Assembly (NCBI GenBank): GCA_018334835.1
Contig: JAGXLF010000006.1
Coordinates: 1-35,210, forward strand
DNA: 35,210 nucleotides
DNA from: Thermoplasmatota archaeon
GTDB lineage: Archaea > Thermoplasmatota > Thermoplasmata > Halarchaeoplasmatales > Halarchaeoplasmataceae
Direction of reading: 5' to 3'
Below, in pieces: positions 7,729 to 15,996 of the stretch (position 1 is its first letter; each line of letters starts with the position of its first letter). Position numbers and translations under genes: made by a program. Under the pieces are notes generated by a model, which saw nothing but the letters and a program-made list of their open reading frames with translations, made no database searches and was not told the DNA's origin.

Positions 7729-9750
7729 ATGAGTGGATCATCTAAAAAAGATAAGAAGTATCCAAAAACTAAGCACGAGGATGTTGAAGAGGAATTACAC
7801 GGTGTCAATATCACAGATCCTTACCGCTGGCTGGAAGAAGATAGTGAAGAAGTCCAAGAGTGGACGGAGGAACAGAACGAGTACACTGAAGAGATCCTTG
7901 ACGATTCTATACTAGGAACTCTCCGTCCTCATCTCGAACTGGTAGTGGAACATGAAGAGTACGGTACACCGGTGGTTAGAGGAGATAGATACTTTCAGCT
8001 CCTCAGCGAACCCGACGAAGATCAGAGAAAGTTGGTAGTTCGAGAAGAACCAGACGGAGAATATCGCATTTTAGCTGATCCCAATGAATTCGAAGGCGTG
8101 GTTTCCCTGGATTGGTTCGTTCCCAGCCCCGACGGAGACCTGATCGTTTACGGGAAGAGCGAGGGTGGGACGGAACAGTATGACCTGACGGTCTTAGATG
8201 TAGAAGATGATTCAGAGGTCATGAAGATACCCGATGTAGGTCGATGTGGAGAACAAACTGTCGCTTGGCTAGACGACGGTTTCTATTATCAGAAAACGGA
8301 TCCTGAAGATCAACTGGATAAAGAACTCAGATATGCGGAGATAGATGGAAAGGATCATCTTATCACGGACGATCTGCCCCGCAAGAAGTGGCCTATCCTC
8401 TTCACAGACCAAGAGACGGACACGACTCTGGTAGGTATAGGTGAATTAGGTGGTGAGACAGAATTGTATCTTCTAAAAGACGGTCTCACCCGAATCTTAC
8501 CCGAACTAGAGGCCTCAATTAAGCTTCTCCTTCACAGAGGAAGATGTTATCTCCTTACGGATCACGAAACATCTCGATGGAAAGTTCTTTCGTGTCCTAT
8601 CGAGGAACTCGAAGATATTACGACAGATGAACTCGATACGACCATACCGGAAACTGAAAAAGTTTTGATGAATATCGTTCCTGCTAAAGACAGGCTCGTA
8701 GTTCACAGTTTAAACGATGCCGTCTCATCTATATCGATCCATTCTCTAAATGGAGAACATCTGAAAGAGATAGACCTGCCTTTAGCCGGCATCCCAAGAG
8801 GAGAACTCACGGGAAATGACAAAACACGGGAAGCTTATACGATCCTACAAAGTTTTGATCGTCCACCAGAGGTCATCCAGATAAATGCAGATTCTTACCA
8901 GTGGAACACCATCGATTCGGTCCAAATACCGGGCGATTTACCGGACCTGACTGTCGATCGTATCTGGGTCGGATCTACCGACGGAAAAGAAGTTCCAGCC
9001 TTCATAACGCACAGAGCCGATATTGAACCAAATAAATCTCCTACAGTACTTTACGGCTACGGTGGATTCAGGATTCCTCTCACACCTGATTTCAAAGCAG
9101 TAAGATTACCCTTCTTAGAAGCCGGCGGGGTTTGGGTGCAGGCCTGCCTCCGCGGAGGTCTCGAATTCGGTGAAGAGTGGCACGAGGAGGGCATGCGCGA
9201 AAACAAGCAGCAGGTCTTCGACGACTATTACTCCGTTGCTGAACATCTTATCCGATCTGGCATCAGCAGCGAAGACCAACTTGCCGCATGGGGCGGCTCA
9301 AATGGAGGATTACTAGTCGCTACAGCGATCACGCAAAGACCTGAACTCTTCGCAGGTGCAATATGCGCAGTACCTCTCACAGATATGCTGCGCTTCCATC
9401 GAACGTTATTAGGGGCTACATGGACCAAAGAATACGGTTCCCCTGAGGATGTGAAAACCTTCAAAGCGTTGAAAGAGTACTCTCCATATCATAATATAGA
9501 AAAGAGAACTTATCCGCCCACGCTGATCAGAACGGCGGTAGGCGACACGAGAGTAGACCCAGCTCATGCACGCAAGTTCGCCGCCCGTTTACAGAAAAAT
9601 CAAACGGACGATGCGCCTATCTGTCTTTGGACGGAAATCGATACCGGTCACGGATTAGGAAAACCGACATCGATGATAGTCGAGCAGTCGCTGCACGAGT
9701 TCGGTTTCCTCTTCAAATATCTTGATATCGATGTCAGCACTCTAGATTGA
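7729..9750 (+). CDS. Prolyl oligopeptidase (S9A family)
   Basis: A 673-residue cytoplasmic serine peptidase that cleaves short peptides after proline. The N-terminus has the family signature DPYRWLEEDSEEVQEWTEEQNEYT, followed by the seven-blade propeller that screens substrate size (about residues 70-410) and the C-terminal hydrolase domain. The triad is intact: Ser524 in AAWGGSNGG, Asp606 in AVGDTRVDPAHARK and His641 in DTGHGLGK. Length is close to the family norm of about 700. ATG 7729 has a good Shine-Dalgarno (TTGGAGGAAAAAAC). It is probably monocistronic and may recycle peptides with the nearby M1-like peptidase. Confidence 0.95.
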   Translation: MSGSSKKDKKYPKTKHEDVEEELHGVNITDPYRWLEEDSEEVQEWTEEQNEYTEEILDDSILGTLRPHLELVVEHEEYGTPVVRGDRYFQLLSEPDEDQRKLVVREEPDGEYRILADPNEFEGVVSLDWFVPSPDGDLIVYGKSEGGTEQYDLTVLDVEDDSEVMKIPDVGRCGEQTVAWLDDGFYYQKTDPEDQLDKELRYAEIDGKDHLITDDLPRKKWPILFTDQETDTTLVGIGELGGETELYLLKDGLTRILPELEASIKLLLHRGRCYLLTDHETSRWKVLSCPIEELEDITTDELDTTIPETEKVLMNIVPAKDRLVVHSLNDAVSSISIHSLNGEHLKEIDLPLAGIPRGELTGNDKTREAYTILQSFDRPPEVIQINADSYQWNTIDSVQIPGDLPDLTVDRIWVGSTDGKEVPAFITHRADIEPNKSPTVLYGYGGFRIPLTPDFKAVRLPFLEAGGVWVQACLRGGLEFGEEWHEEGMRENKQQVFDDYYSVAEHLIRSGISSEDQLAAWGGSNGGLLVATAITQRPELFAGAICAVPLTDMLRFHRTLLGATWTKEYGSPEDVKTFKALKEYSPYHNIEKRTYPPTLIRTAVGDTRVDPAHARKFAARLQKNQTDDAPICLWTEIDTGHGLGKPTSMIVEQSLHEFGFLFKYLDIDVSTLD

Positions 9751-9792
9751 GTTATTGAAAAGCCTAGGTGATCCTGATCGATGAGTATCTTT

Positions 9793-10521
9793 TCAACCAC
9801 TTCGATACGTCTCTTTCAAGGATAATATTTCGCCTTTAAGTAAGTTTATCTTTTTCGATATCATAAAGGCATCATAGATATTGAATGCCCACAACCATGC
9901 GATAAATAAGAGTGCATGTAACGGCTCTAACAAGATGCCAAATCCATAATACGTCATATGAAGGTAGAAAAAAGCGATAGACTCGACGAGTATCATAATA
10001 GCTCCTTTAGTGTATTGGCCGTTATAGATCTGCCCGATGCCAGGGAATACCACCGACCCAAGAACGGCTTTGATAGTACTTTTTTCTGTATTCGAAGGAG
10101 AGATCCCTTCTTGATAAGCGAAATTAGGCACACTCGAATACGCATCATATATGAAGTAAGCCCATAGAAGTGCTATGAGTATTATCGGTAGAAATATGTA
10201 GGATCCACTTATATAGTTAAGAATATAGTGATGAGATATGACTCCTAGGAATAGGAAGATAAGCGATTTTTCAAGTTGATCGTTGTGTAGTTGACCGATC
10301 CCTGGAAAAAGAGCGGTGCCGATAGCTGCAGCAATCTTGTTTTTTCTATTTTTCAAGATGTGCCCGTACGATTTACCAAATTCCAACCCACAATTCGGGC
10401 ATTCCTTCGTCTTGCTAGTTATCTTTTCTGAGCAACCGGGACAGATATATTTATCTCTATTCTCCAATCTCGAAGATACACCGTCGATGAAGATCTCTTG
10501 AACTCTACCTCCTTCAGGCAT
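9793..10521 (-). CDS. Zinc-ribbon membrane protein with two TM2-like modules
   Basis: About 242 residues. A zinc ribbon sits near the N-terminus (CPGCSEKITSKTKECPNCG), followed by two copies of a TM2/DUF5683-like module, each opening with an FPGIGQ motif (TALFPGIGQLHNDQLEKS and SVVFPGIGQIYNGQYTKGA) and ending in a WAYFIYDA / WAFNIYDA helix. Six membrane helices are likely. The function is not known. ATG 10521 is about 26 bases from the TATA-like TTATAATTA, fitting a leaderless start; a GAAGGAGGT just inside the frame leaves open a start further downstream. Confidence 0.72.
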   Translation of the reverse strand: MPEGGRVQEIFIDGVSSRLENRDKYICPGCSEKITSKTKECPNCGLEFGKSYGHILKNRKNKIAAAIGTALFPGIGQLHNDQLEKSLIFLFLGVISHHYILNYISGSYIFLPIILIALLWAYFIYDAYSSVPNFAYQEGISPSNTEKSTIKAVLGSVVFPGIGQIYNGQYTKGAIMILVESIAFFYLHMTYYGFGILLEPLHALLFIAWLWAFNIYDAFMISKKINLLKGEILSLKETYRSG

Positions 10522-10689
10522 CAATATTTATAGGTTCCGCTAATTATAAAGATTTTTCCCATCGATAAAATTGAGATCATGGATGTTTTTCCCTTATCCC
10601 TCTCTAATAGCTTCAAGGAATACTTCTATTGTTCACAAATCGATAAGCTTTTAATGTACTTTCTACCATGTAGCTAGGAACTGATAAAA

Positions 10690-11004
10690 ATGAAATTCAG
10701 AACTCTCTTTATGGCTCATACACCAGAGGCTGAAAAAGAAGAACATAAAGCCAAGATCGAAACCGAGAAGTACGTGTTGTACGTGAACCTTGTCAGAGGT
10801 CAAGAGGAAGCCCTGAAGACTGCTGAGGAATATGCTGAGAAAGAAGGTATCCAGTCCATAATACTTTGCCCAGGATTCACACATGAAGATGTGGCCGAGA
10901 TCTCAGAGGCTCTCGATGATGTTGGTGTGACCGTTGCAAGAGGAGACGGCCCTAGTGGAAGAATAGCTAAAGAAGCTATGCAGAAAGCGGGATGGTTTGA
11001 GTAA
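10690..11004 (+). CDS. DUF6506-like family protein
   Basis: A 104-residue soluble protein. The opening MKFRTLFMAHTPEAEKEEHKAKIET and the centre (AEEYAEKEGIQSIILCPGFTHEDVAEISEALDDVGVTVARGDGPS) match my recollection of a family of about 100 residues (DUF6506) found in bacteria and archaea. Function is unknown. The conserved LCPGF segment in a predicted alpha/beta fold suggests a ligand-binding loop. It is monocistronic. Confidence 0.7.
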   Translation: MKFRTLFMAHTPEAEKEEHKAKIETEKYVLYVNLVRGQEEALKTAEEYAEKEGIQSIILCPGFTHEDVAEISEALDDVGVTVARGDGPSGRIAKEAMQKAGWFE

Positions 11005-11341
11005 TTATCGGTGATTTCTAGCTTAAGATTTGCTCTCTCAATAAAGGAGACTTTTTCACGACCTGTAAATCTGCTCTACAAACACGATCTAGACCCTCCC
11101 GCTGAAAGTGAGTGTTTTTCACGTTAAAGCCGAAGGTTTCTTCGATTGTTGAATTGGAAAGAGGGATAGGATAGTTTTGAGGAAGTCTTCACGATTATAT
11201 TCTTCCCGAGCACTTCGCCACCGTCAGGCCTGAACCGACAGATGTGCATCCCCGTCCAAAAACTAATACAATCTTACAGGTCTAAAAAACAAGAAAAGAA
11301 AGGCTAAGGGATTTTTTATGTTTGCCTAGTGCTTGTTCGAA
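11005..11341. other. Gene-free stretch between convergent genes
   Basis: No ORF of credible composition. The only marked motif is the 10-base perfect palindrome TCAGGCCTGA (11224-11233) in a locally GC-richer block (about 11207-11260), which could be part of a small RNA. I looked for the signal recognition particle helix 8 motif and for C and D boxes and did not find convincing versions. Confidence 0.4.
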
Positions 11342-11620
11342 TCACTTACTCAGCGTGATTTCTATGGAAGAAACGTTCACAGTACCTCCTTCATCTCTAT
11401 CCAGCTCTTCCGTATCTGTGGTTATATCAGTTATCTCTGCATCCTCTACGAAACGTTGTCTGGTTATCTCCGCCACGTCTACGGCTTTGCTTATCGCTCT
11501 TCCTCTCGCCTTGATGCAGATCTCATCAGTGTCATTGAACTGCATCATGACGGCCTGTACGTAGTTCATCGTTTCTTTACTACCGATAAAGACAGTATTC
11601 TCATCGTCCATGTTCATCAT
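11342..11620 (-). CDS. albA: DNA/RNA-binding protein Alba
   Basis: A 92-residue chromatin protein that coats DNA and binds RNA as a dimer. The Alba signature is clear: [21 protein letters not shown], then [24 protein letters not shown], then [15 protein letters not shown]. The lysine of the IGSK segment matches the position of the modified DNA-contact lysine in characterised Alba proteins. The true start may be the second or third Met (MNMDDENT). It is transcribed leftward, with an operator-like inverted repeat over its promoter region. Confidence 0.92.
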   Translation of the reverse strand: MMNMDDENTVFIGSKETMNYVQAVMMQFNDTDEICIKARGRAISKAVDVAEITRQRFVEDAEITDITTDTEELDRDEGGTVNVSSIEITLSK

Positions 11621-11651
11621 CTCTTTTTTTGTTCATTCCTAGTGTTTAGGG

Positions 11652-11675
11652 GTTAATACGGACAGCCATATTAAC
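11652..11675. promoter_or_regulatory. Inverted repeat upstream of alba
   Basis: GTTAAT and ATTAAC are separated by 12 bases, 32 to 55 bases before the Alba start, and overlap the TATA-like GTATTAA on the minus strand. GACAGCC (11661-11667) also pairs with GGCTGTC (11693-11699). Either could be an operator or a leader structure. Confidence 0.35.
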
Positions 11676-11873
11676 TGTTTTGGTTTTAAAGAGGCTGTCT
11701 ACTTTATAGTGATTTTTGACTTTTGAGGTGATTATGAGATCTAGGAGGTAAGTCTGGCAAATATTTTCCTCCTTATCAAATCTACGCTATCACTAAATTA
11801 TTGACACACTCTATTTTTCCTAACATATTTATAGCAAGCGATCAATAAGATATTTTGAAAGCGAGGGAGTAAC

Positions 11874-13661
11874 ATGACAAGAAAGATCCTCGTCCTCATT
11901 ATCATCCTCTCTCTAATAATAGGCGGGACGCTGGTAGCGGTTAGAAGTGAGAGAGTCGATGGTGGAGAGGATGTGAGAAAAAACTTCGATAGTGAACCTG
12001 AATTAGGAGGATTAGCAGACTCAGCATGGCCAAGTTTTGGAAGGGATAAAAAGAATACAGGTTTGAGCCCTTACGATACAAGTCATATTGATGGAGCAGA
12101 AAAATGGAATTTTGAAACAGGAGAACCGGTCCGATCTTCACCATCCATAGGAGATGATGGAACGATTTACGTTGGCTCTGTAGATAACAATTTTTACGCT
12201 ATAAACCCGAATGGTACTGAGAAATGGAGCTTCGAAACGGGAGATAATATACAATCTTCACCAGCTATAGGCGATGATGGCACGATATATTTCGGTTCAA
12301 ATGACAACAATCTATATGCACTTAATCCCAATGGAACCGAAAAATGGAATTTCACTACTGAGGATTTCGTTAAATCTTCACCTACGATAGGTGACGACGG
12401 TACGGTTTATTTCGCTTCCAACGATAATCATCTATATGCCTTAAATCCCAACGGAACCAAGAAATGGAGTTTCAATCCCATATACGATTGTGATCATTCA
12501 CCAGCCATAGGAGATGATGGAACGATATATTTTGGTTCAGGTCTTGAGGAGCCAGAATTATTTGCAATACATCCAAATGGTACCGAGAAATGGAGCTTTG
12601 ATCCAGACTTTGGCGGTACTATGACCTCTTCACCTACTATAGCGGATGATGGCACGATCTACTATGGGTCTGTTGATGAAAACCTTTATGCTGTTACCCC
12701 AAATGGGACGGAGAAGTGGAATTTTAAAACCGAAGGTTCTGTAAGATCATCACCAGCGATAGATTCGAACGGTACCATCTACTTCGGCTCAGATGACAAA
12801 AATCTGTACGCATTGAATCCAAATGGGACAGAGAAGTGGAATTTTGAAACTGACTGGTACTTCCGTTCTCCCCCAGCTATCGGATCCGATGGTACTATTT
12901 ATGTCGGCTGCTACGATGACAATCTATACGCATTGAATCCAAATGGAACAGAGAAATGGAGCTTTGAAACTGAATTTCATATAGGTGTTTCTCCAGCTAT
13001 AGGTGAAGATGGAACTATTTACGTCGGTTCCTTTGACAACAACCTGTATGCGATCGGTCCAGAAGAATATGACTTGCTATTTTTAATAGAAGACCAAGAT
13101 GGCGATCCTATCGAAAATGCTACCGTGGAAGTAAGTTTTAACTCATATGCCATGGAAAATATTACCGACGCAAATGGCGAAGCGTTGTTCGAAGACCTAG
13201 AGCCTGAGACCTATGAATATGAGGTCACCCACGATAACTACGAGACTGAAAACGGTGAAGTTGAGATAGTGGACAAAGATGTTAAAGAAACTGTAGTCAT
13301 GGAAGAAACAGTGATGACTTACGATCTGACTTTCGAAGTAGAGGACGAAGATGGCGATCCTATCGAAAATGCTACCGTGGAAGTAAGTTTTAACTCATAT
13401 GCCATGGAAAATACCACCGACGCAAATGGCGAAGCGTTGTTCGAAGACCTAGAGCCTGAGACCTATGAATATGAGGTCACCCACGATAACTACGAGACTG
13501 AAAACGGTGAAGTTGAAATAATAGATCAAGAGAAAACTGAGACAGTCATAATGGAAGAGAAGGATGGTGATGATGGTGGAATACCAGGATTCACTACGAT
13601 GCTCTTACTACTGGCTTCCGTCATCGCTGTAGCTATCTACCGGAAGAAAAGTAGAAAATAA
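11874..13661 (+). CDS. Secreted PQQ-like beta-propeller protein with two Cna-B-like domains
   Basis: A 595-residue surface protein. Order: signal peptide or anchor (about 1-25, MTRKILVLIIILSLIIGGTLVAV); eight propeller blades of about 40 residues with the repeat GTEKWSFETGDNIQSSPAIGDD (about 45-395); two nearly identical carboxypeptidase-regulatory or Cna-B-like sandwich domains (about 400-560); then an acidic linker and a C-terminal helix (GIPGFTTMLLLLASVIAVAIYRKKSRK) with a PGF-CTERM-like sorting pattern. Linkers between most blades carry an NGT sequon, so heavy N-glycosylation is likely. Blades resemble BamB and PQQ-dependent dehydrogenases, but no catalytic residues are apparent, suggesting a binding role. 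Start supported by GAGGGAGT. Confidence 0.87.
   Translation: MTRKILVLIIILSLIIGGTLVAVRSERVDGGEDVRKNFDSEPELGGLADSAWPSFGRDKKNTGLSPYDTSHIDGAEKWNFETGEPVRSSPSIGDDGTIYVGSVDNNFYAINPNGTEKWSFETGDNIQSSPAIGDDGTIYFGSNDNNLYALNPNGTEKWNFTTEDFVKSSPTIGDDGTVYFASNDNHLYALNPNGTKKWSFNPIYDCDHSPAIGDDGTIYFGSGLEEPELFAIHPNGTEKWSFDPDFGGTMTSSPTIADDGTIYYGSVDENLYAVTPNGTEKWNFKTEGSVRSSPAIDSNGTIYFGSDDKNLYALNPNGTEKWNFETDWYFRSPPAIGSDGTIYVGCYDDNLYALNPNGTEKWSFETEFHIGVSPAIGEDGTIYVGSFDNNLYAIGPEEYDLLFLIEDQDGDPIENATVEVSFNSYAMENITDANGEALFEDLEPETYEYEVTHDNYETENGEVEIVDKDVKETVVMEETVMTYDLTFEVEDEDGDPIENATVEVSFNSYAMENTTDANGEALFEDLEPETYEYEVTHDNYETENGEVEIIDQEKTETVIMEEKDGDDGGIPGFTTMLLLLASVIAVAIYRKKSRK
13096..13516 (+). repeat. Near-identical 169-bp duplication within the propeller gene
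   Basis: Bases 13096-13264 and 13348-13516 differ at only two positions (ATT versus ACC, Ile to Thr) and lie 252 bases (84 codons) apart, duplicating one sandwich domain. The near-identity at synonymous positions points to a recent duplication or ongoing gene conversion. Confidence 0.93.
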
Positions 13662-13720
13662 GGAACAGATTAGATTCAACTGTAGCAACGAGAGATAAAA
13701 ACCATTTCACCCTTCATTTT

Positions 13721-13738
13721 TCCTCCTCAATAGGAGGA
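13721..13738. terminator. Hairpin downstream of the propeller gene
   Basis: TCCTCCT and AGGAGGA form a 7-bp stem with a 4-base loop, 60 bases after the stop codon and just after a T-rich run (CATTTTTCC). Terminator or RNA stabiliser role is inferred from position. Confidence 0.35.
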
Positions 13739-13789
13739 TTGGGTTAACAAGAAACCTGCGGAAAGAAGTGTATTGAACCGTAATGATGA

Positions 13790-13941
13790 TGGACCCGTCA
13801 GAATCGAAGATTCTAACTTACCACTAATCGGAGATTAGTGGACCCAGCGGGACGAACAAATCGTTTACGATTTGTGAGCTGCTGGGATCTAAGATTCCAG
13901 CTAGTTTTCAAATCCCGTGCAGGGACATCGAGTGAAACGAG
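13790..13941 (-). pseudogene. tRNA-Ala 3'-end fragments and stem-loop array
   Basis: Two degenerate copies of the 3' end of the adjacent tRNA lie downstream of it in the same orientation. The one at 13839-13857 reads, on the minus strand, GTTCGTCCCGCTGGGTCCA against GTTCAAATCCCGCTGGGTCCA in the functional gene. The one ending at 13790 is more decayed (TTCGATTCTGACGGGTCCA). Between them are strong foldbacks: AGAATC/GATTCT (13800-13814), CCACTAATC/GATTAGTGG (13821-13841), ACAAATCG/CGATTTGT (13856-13875) and GCTGGGATC/GATTCCAGC (13881-13901). Confidence 0.6.
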
Positions 13942-13942
13942 A

Positions 13943-14015
13943 TGGACCCAGCGGGATTTGAACCCGCGGCCTTCACCTTGCAAGGGTGACGATCTTCCAA
14001 CTGATCTATGGGCCC
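13943..14015 (-). tRNA. tRNA-Ala (anticodon TGC)
   Basis: A 73-base cloverleaf: acceptor GGGCCCA paired with TGGGTCC, D arm GATC/GATC, anticodon arm TCACC-CTTGCAA-GGTGA with anticodon TGC, 5-base variable loop, T arm GCGGG-TTCAAAT-CCCGC and discriminator A. The G3:U70 wobble, the identity element for alanine, is present. No intron and no encoded CCA. It lies downstream of and in the same direction as tuf and the uS10 gene. Confidence 0.96.
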
Positions 14016-14073
14016 AGACGAGTATCTGGAGTGAAGGACGCATAGAGTTGAGGAATCTTCTTTGGTTCCTCTG

Positions 14074-14087
14074 TGATCTATGGGCCC
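14074..14087 (-). pseudogene. tRNA-Ala 5'-end fragment
   Basis: The minus strand repeats the first 14 bases of the tRNA (GGGCCCATAGATCA), 72 bases upstream of the functional gene and in the same orientation. It is followed by a foldback (GAGGAA/TTCCTC) but no T arm, so this is a truncated or decayed copy. Confidence 0.55.
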
Positions 14088-14182
14088 TGAGCGAATATTT
14101 GCGAGTGTAAGAACAAAGTGTATCCTTTCCTCTCAATCTTACCTATAAGCTCTGTTAAAAAATTTCTCCCACAAAACGAATT

Positions 14183-14494
14183 TCAGCTCTTTAACACTAT
14201 CTCGATATGTACTTCGTCGGGAACCTGTATCCGCATCAACTGTCTCAGTGCACGTTCATCGGCATCGATATCTATTAGTCTTTTATGAACCCGCATCTCC
14301 CATCGCTCCCATGTCTCGTTTCCTTCTCCATCTGGCGACTTTCTGCAGGGAACTCTCAATTCCTTAGTGGGCAGAGGGATTGGCCCTTTCATCTCCACAC
14401 CAGTTCTATCGGAAATCTTTCTTATCTGTCCGCAGATCTCCTCAATACTGTCTGGATCGGTTCCGCTCAATGAGATTCTCGCTTTCTGTGCCAT
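14183..14494 (-). CDS. rpsJ: 30S ribosomal protein uS10
   Basis: A 103-residue ribosomal protein of the small-subunit head. It opens with [27 protein letters not shown] and contains [22 protein letters not shown] and the C-terminal [17 protein letters not shown], the standard archaeal uS10 features and length. It lies 53 bases downstream of tuf and is probably cotranscribed with it, an arrangement widely conserved in archaea. Confidence 0.96.
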   Translation of the reverse strand: MAQKARISLSGTDPDSIEEICGQIRKISDRTGVEMKGPIPLPTKELRVPCRKSPDGEGNETWERWEMRVHKRLIDIDADERALRQLMRIQVPDEVHIEIVLKS

Positions 14495-14547
14495 GTACTT
14501 TTACCTCACAAAGAAATGATATAAAAGGGTTTTGTAGGAAAAAGTTT

Positions 14548-15828
14548 TCACATCTCTTTTTCTTCTATATCGATCACTTGACCAGCTGCAACGGTCTGAC
14601 CCATATCTCGGATAGCGAACCTTCCGAGTTCAGAGAACTCTTCGACTCTTTCTATCGAGAGATTTCGAGTGGGCATGACCTTCACAACAGCTGCTTCTCC
14701 GTTCTTCAAGAAGTCCGGGTTCTCTTCTTTCACTTCACCAGTCTTGGCGTCCAACTTCTTCTGAAGTTCCATGAACTTACACGCCACCTGAGCGGTGTGG
14801 GTATGGAAGACCGGGGTATATCCTTCGGTCACAACGCTCGGATGATCGAGTACGATTATCCTTGCCGTGAAGGTCTCCGCTACTGTCGGAGGATCATTTG
14901 CAGGACCACAGACGTCTCCTCTTCTTATGTCGTCCTTTCCAACACCTCTCACGTTGAATCCAACGTTATCGCCGGGTTCTGCTTTCGGGATCTCCTCGTG
15001 ATGTTCCTCGATAGATTTGACTTCACCAGTTGCATTCGCGGGCATGAAAGTCACTTTATCGCCCGGTTCCATAACTCCTGTTTCGATTCTACCTACAGGG
15101 ACTGTACCTATACCTGTGATGCTGTAAACATCCTGTATAGGCAATCTCAACGGTTTATCTATCGGCTTTTCCGGTACTTCGAAACCGTTTATGGATTCAA
15201 GGAATTTTTCTCCATCCCACCAGTCTATCTGGTGTTCTCCTTCTCTAGTGATGTTATGTCCTTTTAGTGCGCTAGTAGGTATGACGTTGAACTGACTGTC
15301 TTGATAACCCACTGATTTGAGCAGTTTAGTAACTTCATCTTTGACTTCGTTGAACCTGTCTTCGCTAAATTCTGGCTTAGTAGCGTCCATCTTGTTGATG
15401 GCTACGACCAACTGATCTACACCCAAAGTCTTTGCAAGGAATGTATGCTCTCTGGTCTGAGCCATAACACCTTCCGGTGCCGCGACGACCAATACCGCCG
15501 CATCTGCCTGTGAAGTCCCAGTGATCATGTTCTTTACGAAGTCCTGGTGGCCTGGTGCGTCTATGATCGTGAAATAATATTTGTCTGTATCGAATCGCTT
15601 ATGCATCACATCTATCGTAAGACCTCTATCTCTTTCCTCATCGAGCTGGTCCATAGCCCAGGCATAAGCGAACGTTCCTTTTCCCTTCTCTTCAGCTTCT
15701 TTCTTGTACTCCTCGATAACGTGGTCCGGTATCTCCCCAGTTTCGAACAGAGTTCGACCTACTAATGTGGATTTCCCGTGATCCACGTGACCTATGAATA
15801 CAAGGTTCATGTGTGGTTTATCTGCCAT
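14548..15828 (-). CDS. tuf: Elongation factor 1-alpha (EF-Tu type)
   Basis: A 426-residue GTPase that delivers aminoacyl-tRNA to the ribosome. G motifs are intact: GHVDHGKST near residue 13, DAPGHQDF for G3 and NKMD for G4, followed by the two beta-barrel domains ending in [15 protein letters not shown]. The length fits archaeal EF-1A. The Shine-Dalgarno TTGGAGG precedes the ATG, and a TATA box lies about 50 bases upstream. It leads an operon with the uS10 gene; the tRNA-Ala gene follows in the same direction. Confidence 0.97.
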   Translation of the reverse strand: MADKPHMNLVFIGHVDHGKSTLVGRTLFETGEIPDHVIEEYKKEAEEKGKGTFAYAWAMDQLDEERDRGLTIDVMHKRFDTDKYYFTIIDAPGHQDFVKNMITGTSQADAAVLVVAAPEGVMAQTREHTFLAKTLGVDQLVVAINKMDATKPEFSEDRFNEVKDEVTKLLKSVGYQDSQFNVIPTSALKGHNITREGEHQIDWWDGEKFLESINGFEVPEKPIDKPLRLPIQDVYSITGIGTVPVGRIETGVMEPGDKVTFMPANATGEVKSIEEHHEEIPKAEPGDNVGFNVRGVGKDDIRRGDVCGPANDPPTVAETFTARIIVLDHPSVVTEGYTPVFHTHTAQVACKFMELQKKLDAKTGEVKEENPDFLKNGEAAVVKVMPTRNLSIERVEEFSELGRFAIRDMGQTVAAGQVIDIEEKEM

Positions 15829-15874
15829 ATTTTATGCCTCCAATTATCTATCTGCTTCTCTTTAATAGGTTGCT

Positions 15875-15884
15875 CTATTTATAA
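15875..15884 (-). promoter_or_regulatory. TATA box of the tuf-rpsJ operon
   Basis: The minus strand reads AAATTATAAATAG. The spacing predicts transcription starting near 15853 and a leader of about 25 bases that contains the GGAGG ribosome-binding site. Confidence 0.6.
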
Positions 15885-15996
15885 TTTTATCCTCGGAAGA
15901 ACCTTATTCCGAGCTTACACAGTGGAGGAAATACTTCAAATATTTATATTTGTTCCTCATATCTTCTTTTGTCGCGAGAAAAAGATAGGTGAAAGG

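Noticed and set aside
11207-11260. Possible signal recognition particle RNA helix 8 (GTCAGGCCTGAACCGACAG)
   Set aside because: The bases that should pair around the tetraloop are not complementary, and the conserved GGAA loop and AGCAG strand are missing.
13813-14136. ORFs across the tRNA-Ala locus on both strands, including the one containing TQRDLNPRPSPCKGDDLP
   Set aside because: These are translations of the tRNA and its fragments; the DLNPRPSPCKGD type of peptide is a well-known spurious ORF over tRNA genes.
14380-15267. Long plus-strand ORF of 295 codons opposite tuf
   Set aside because: It is a shadow of EF-1A and uS10, has no recognisable domain and crosses two real genes on the other strand.
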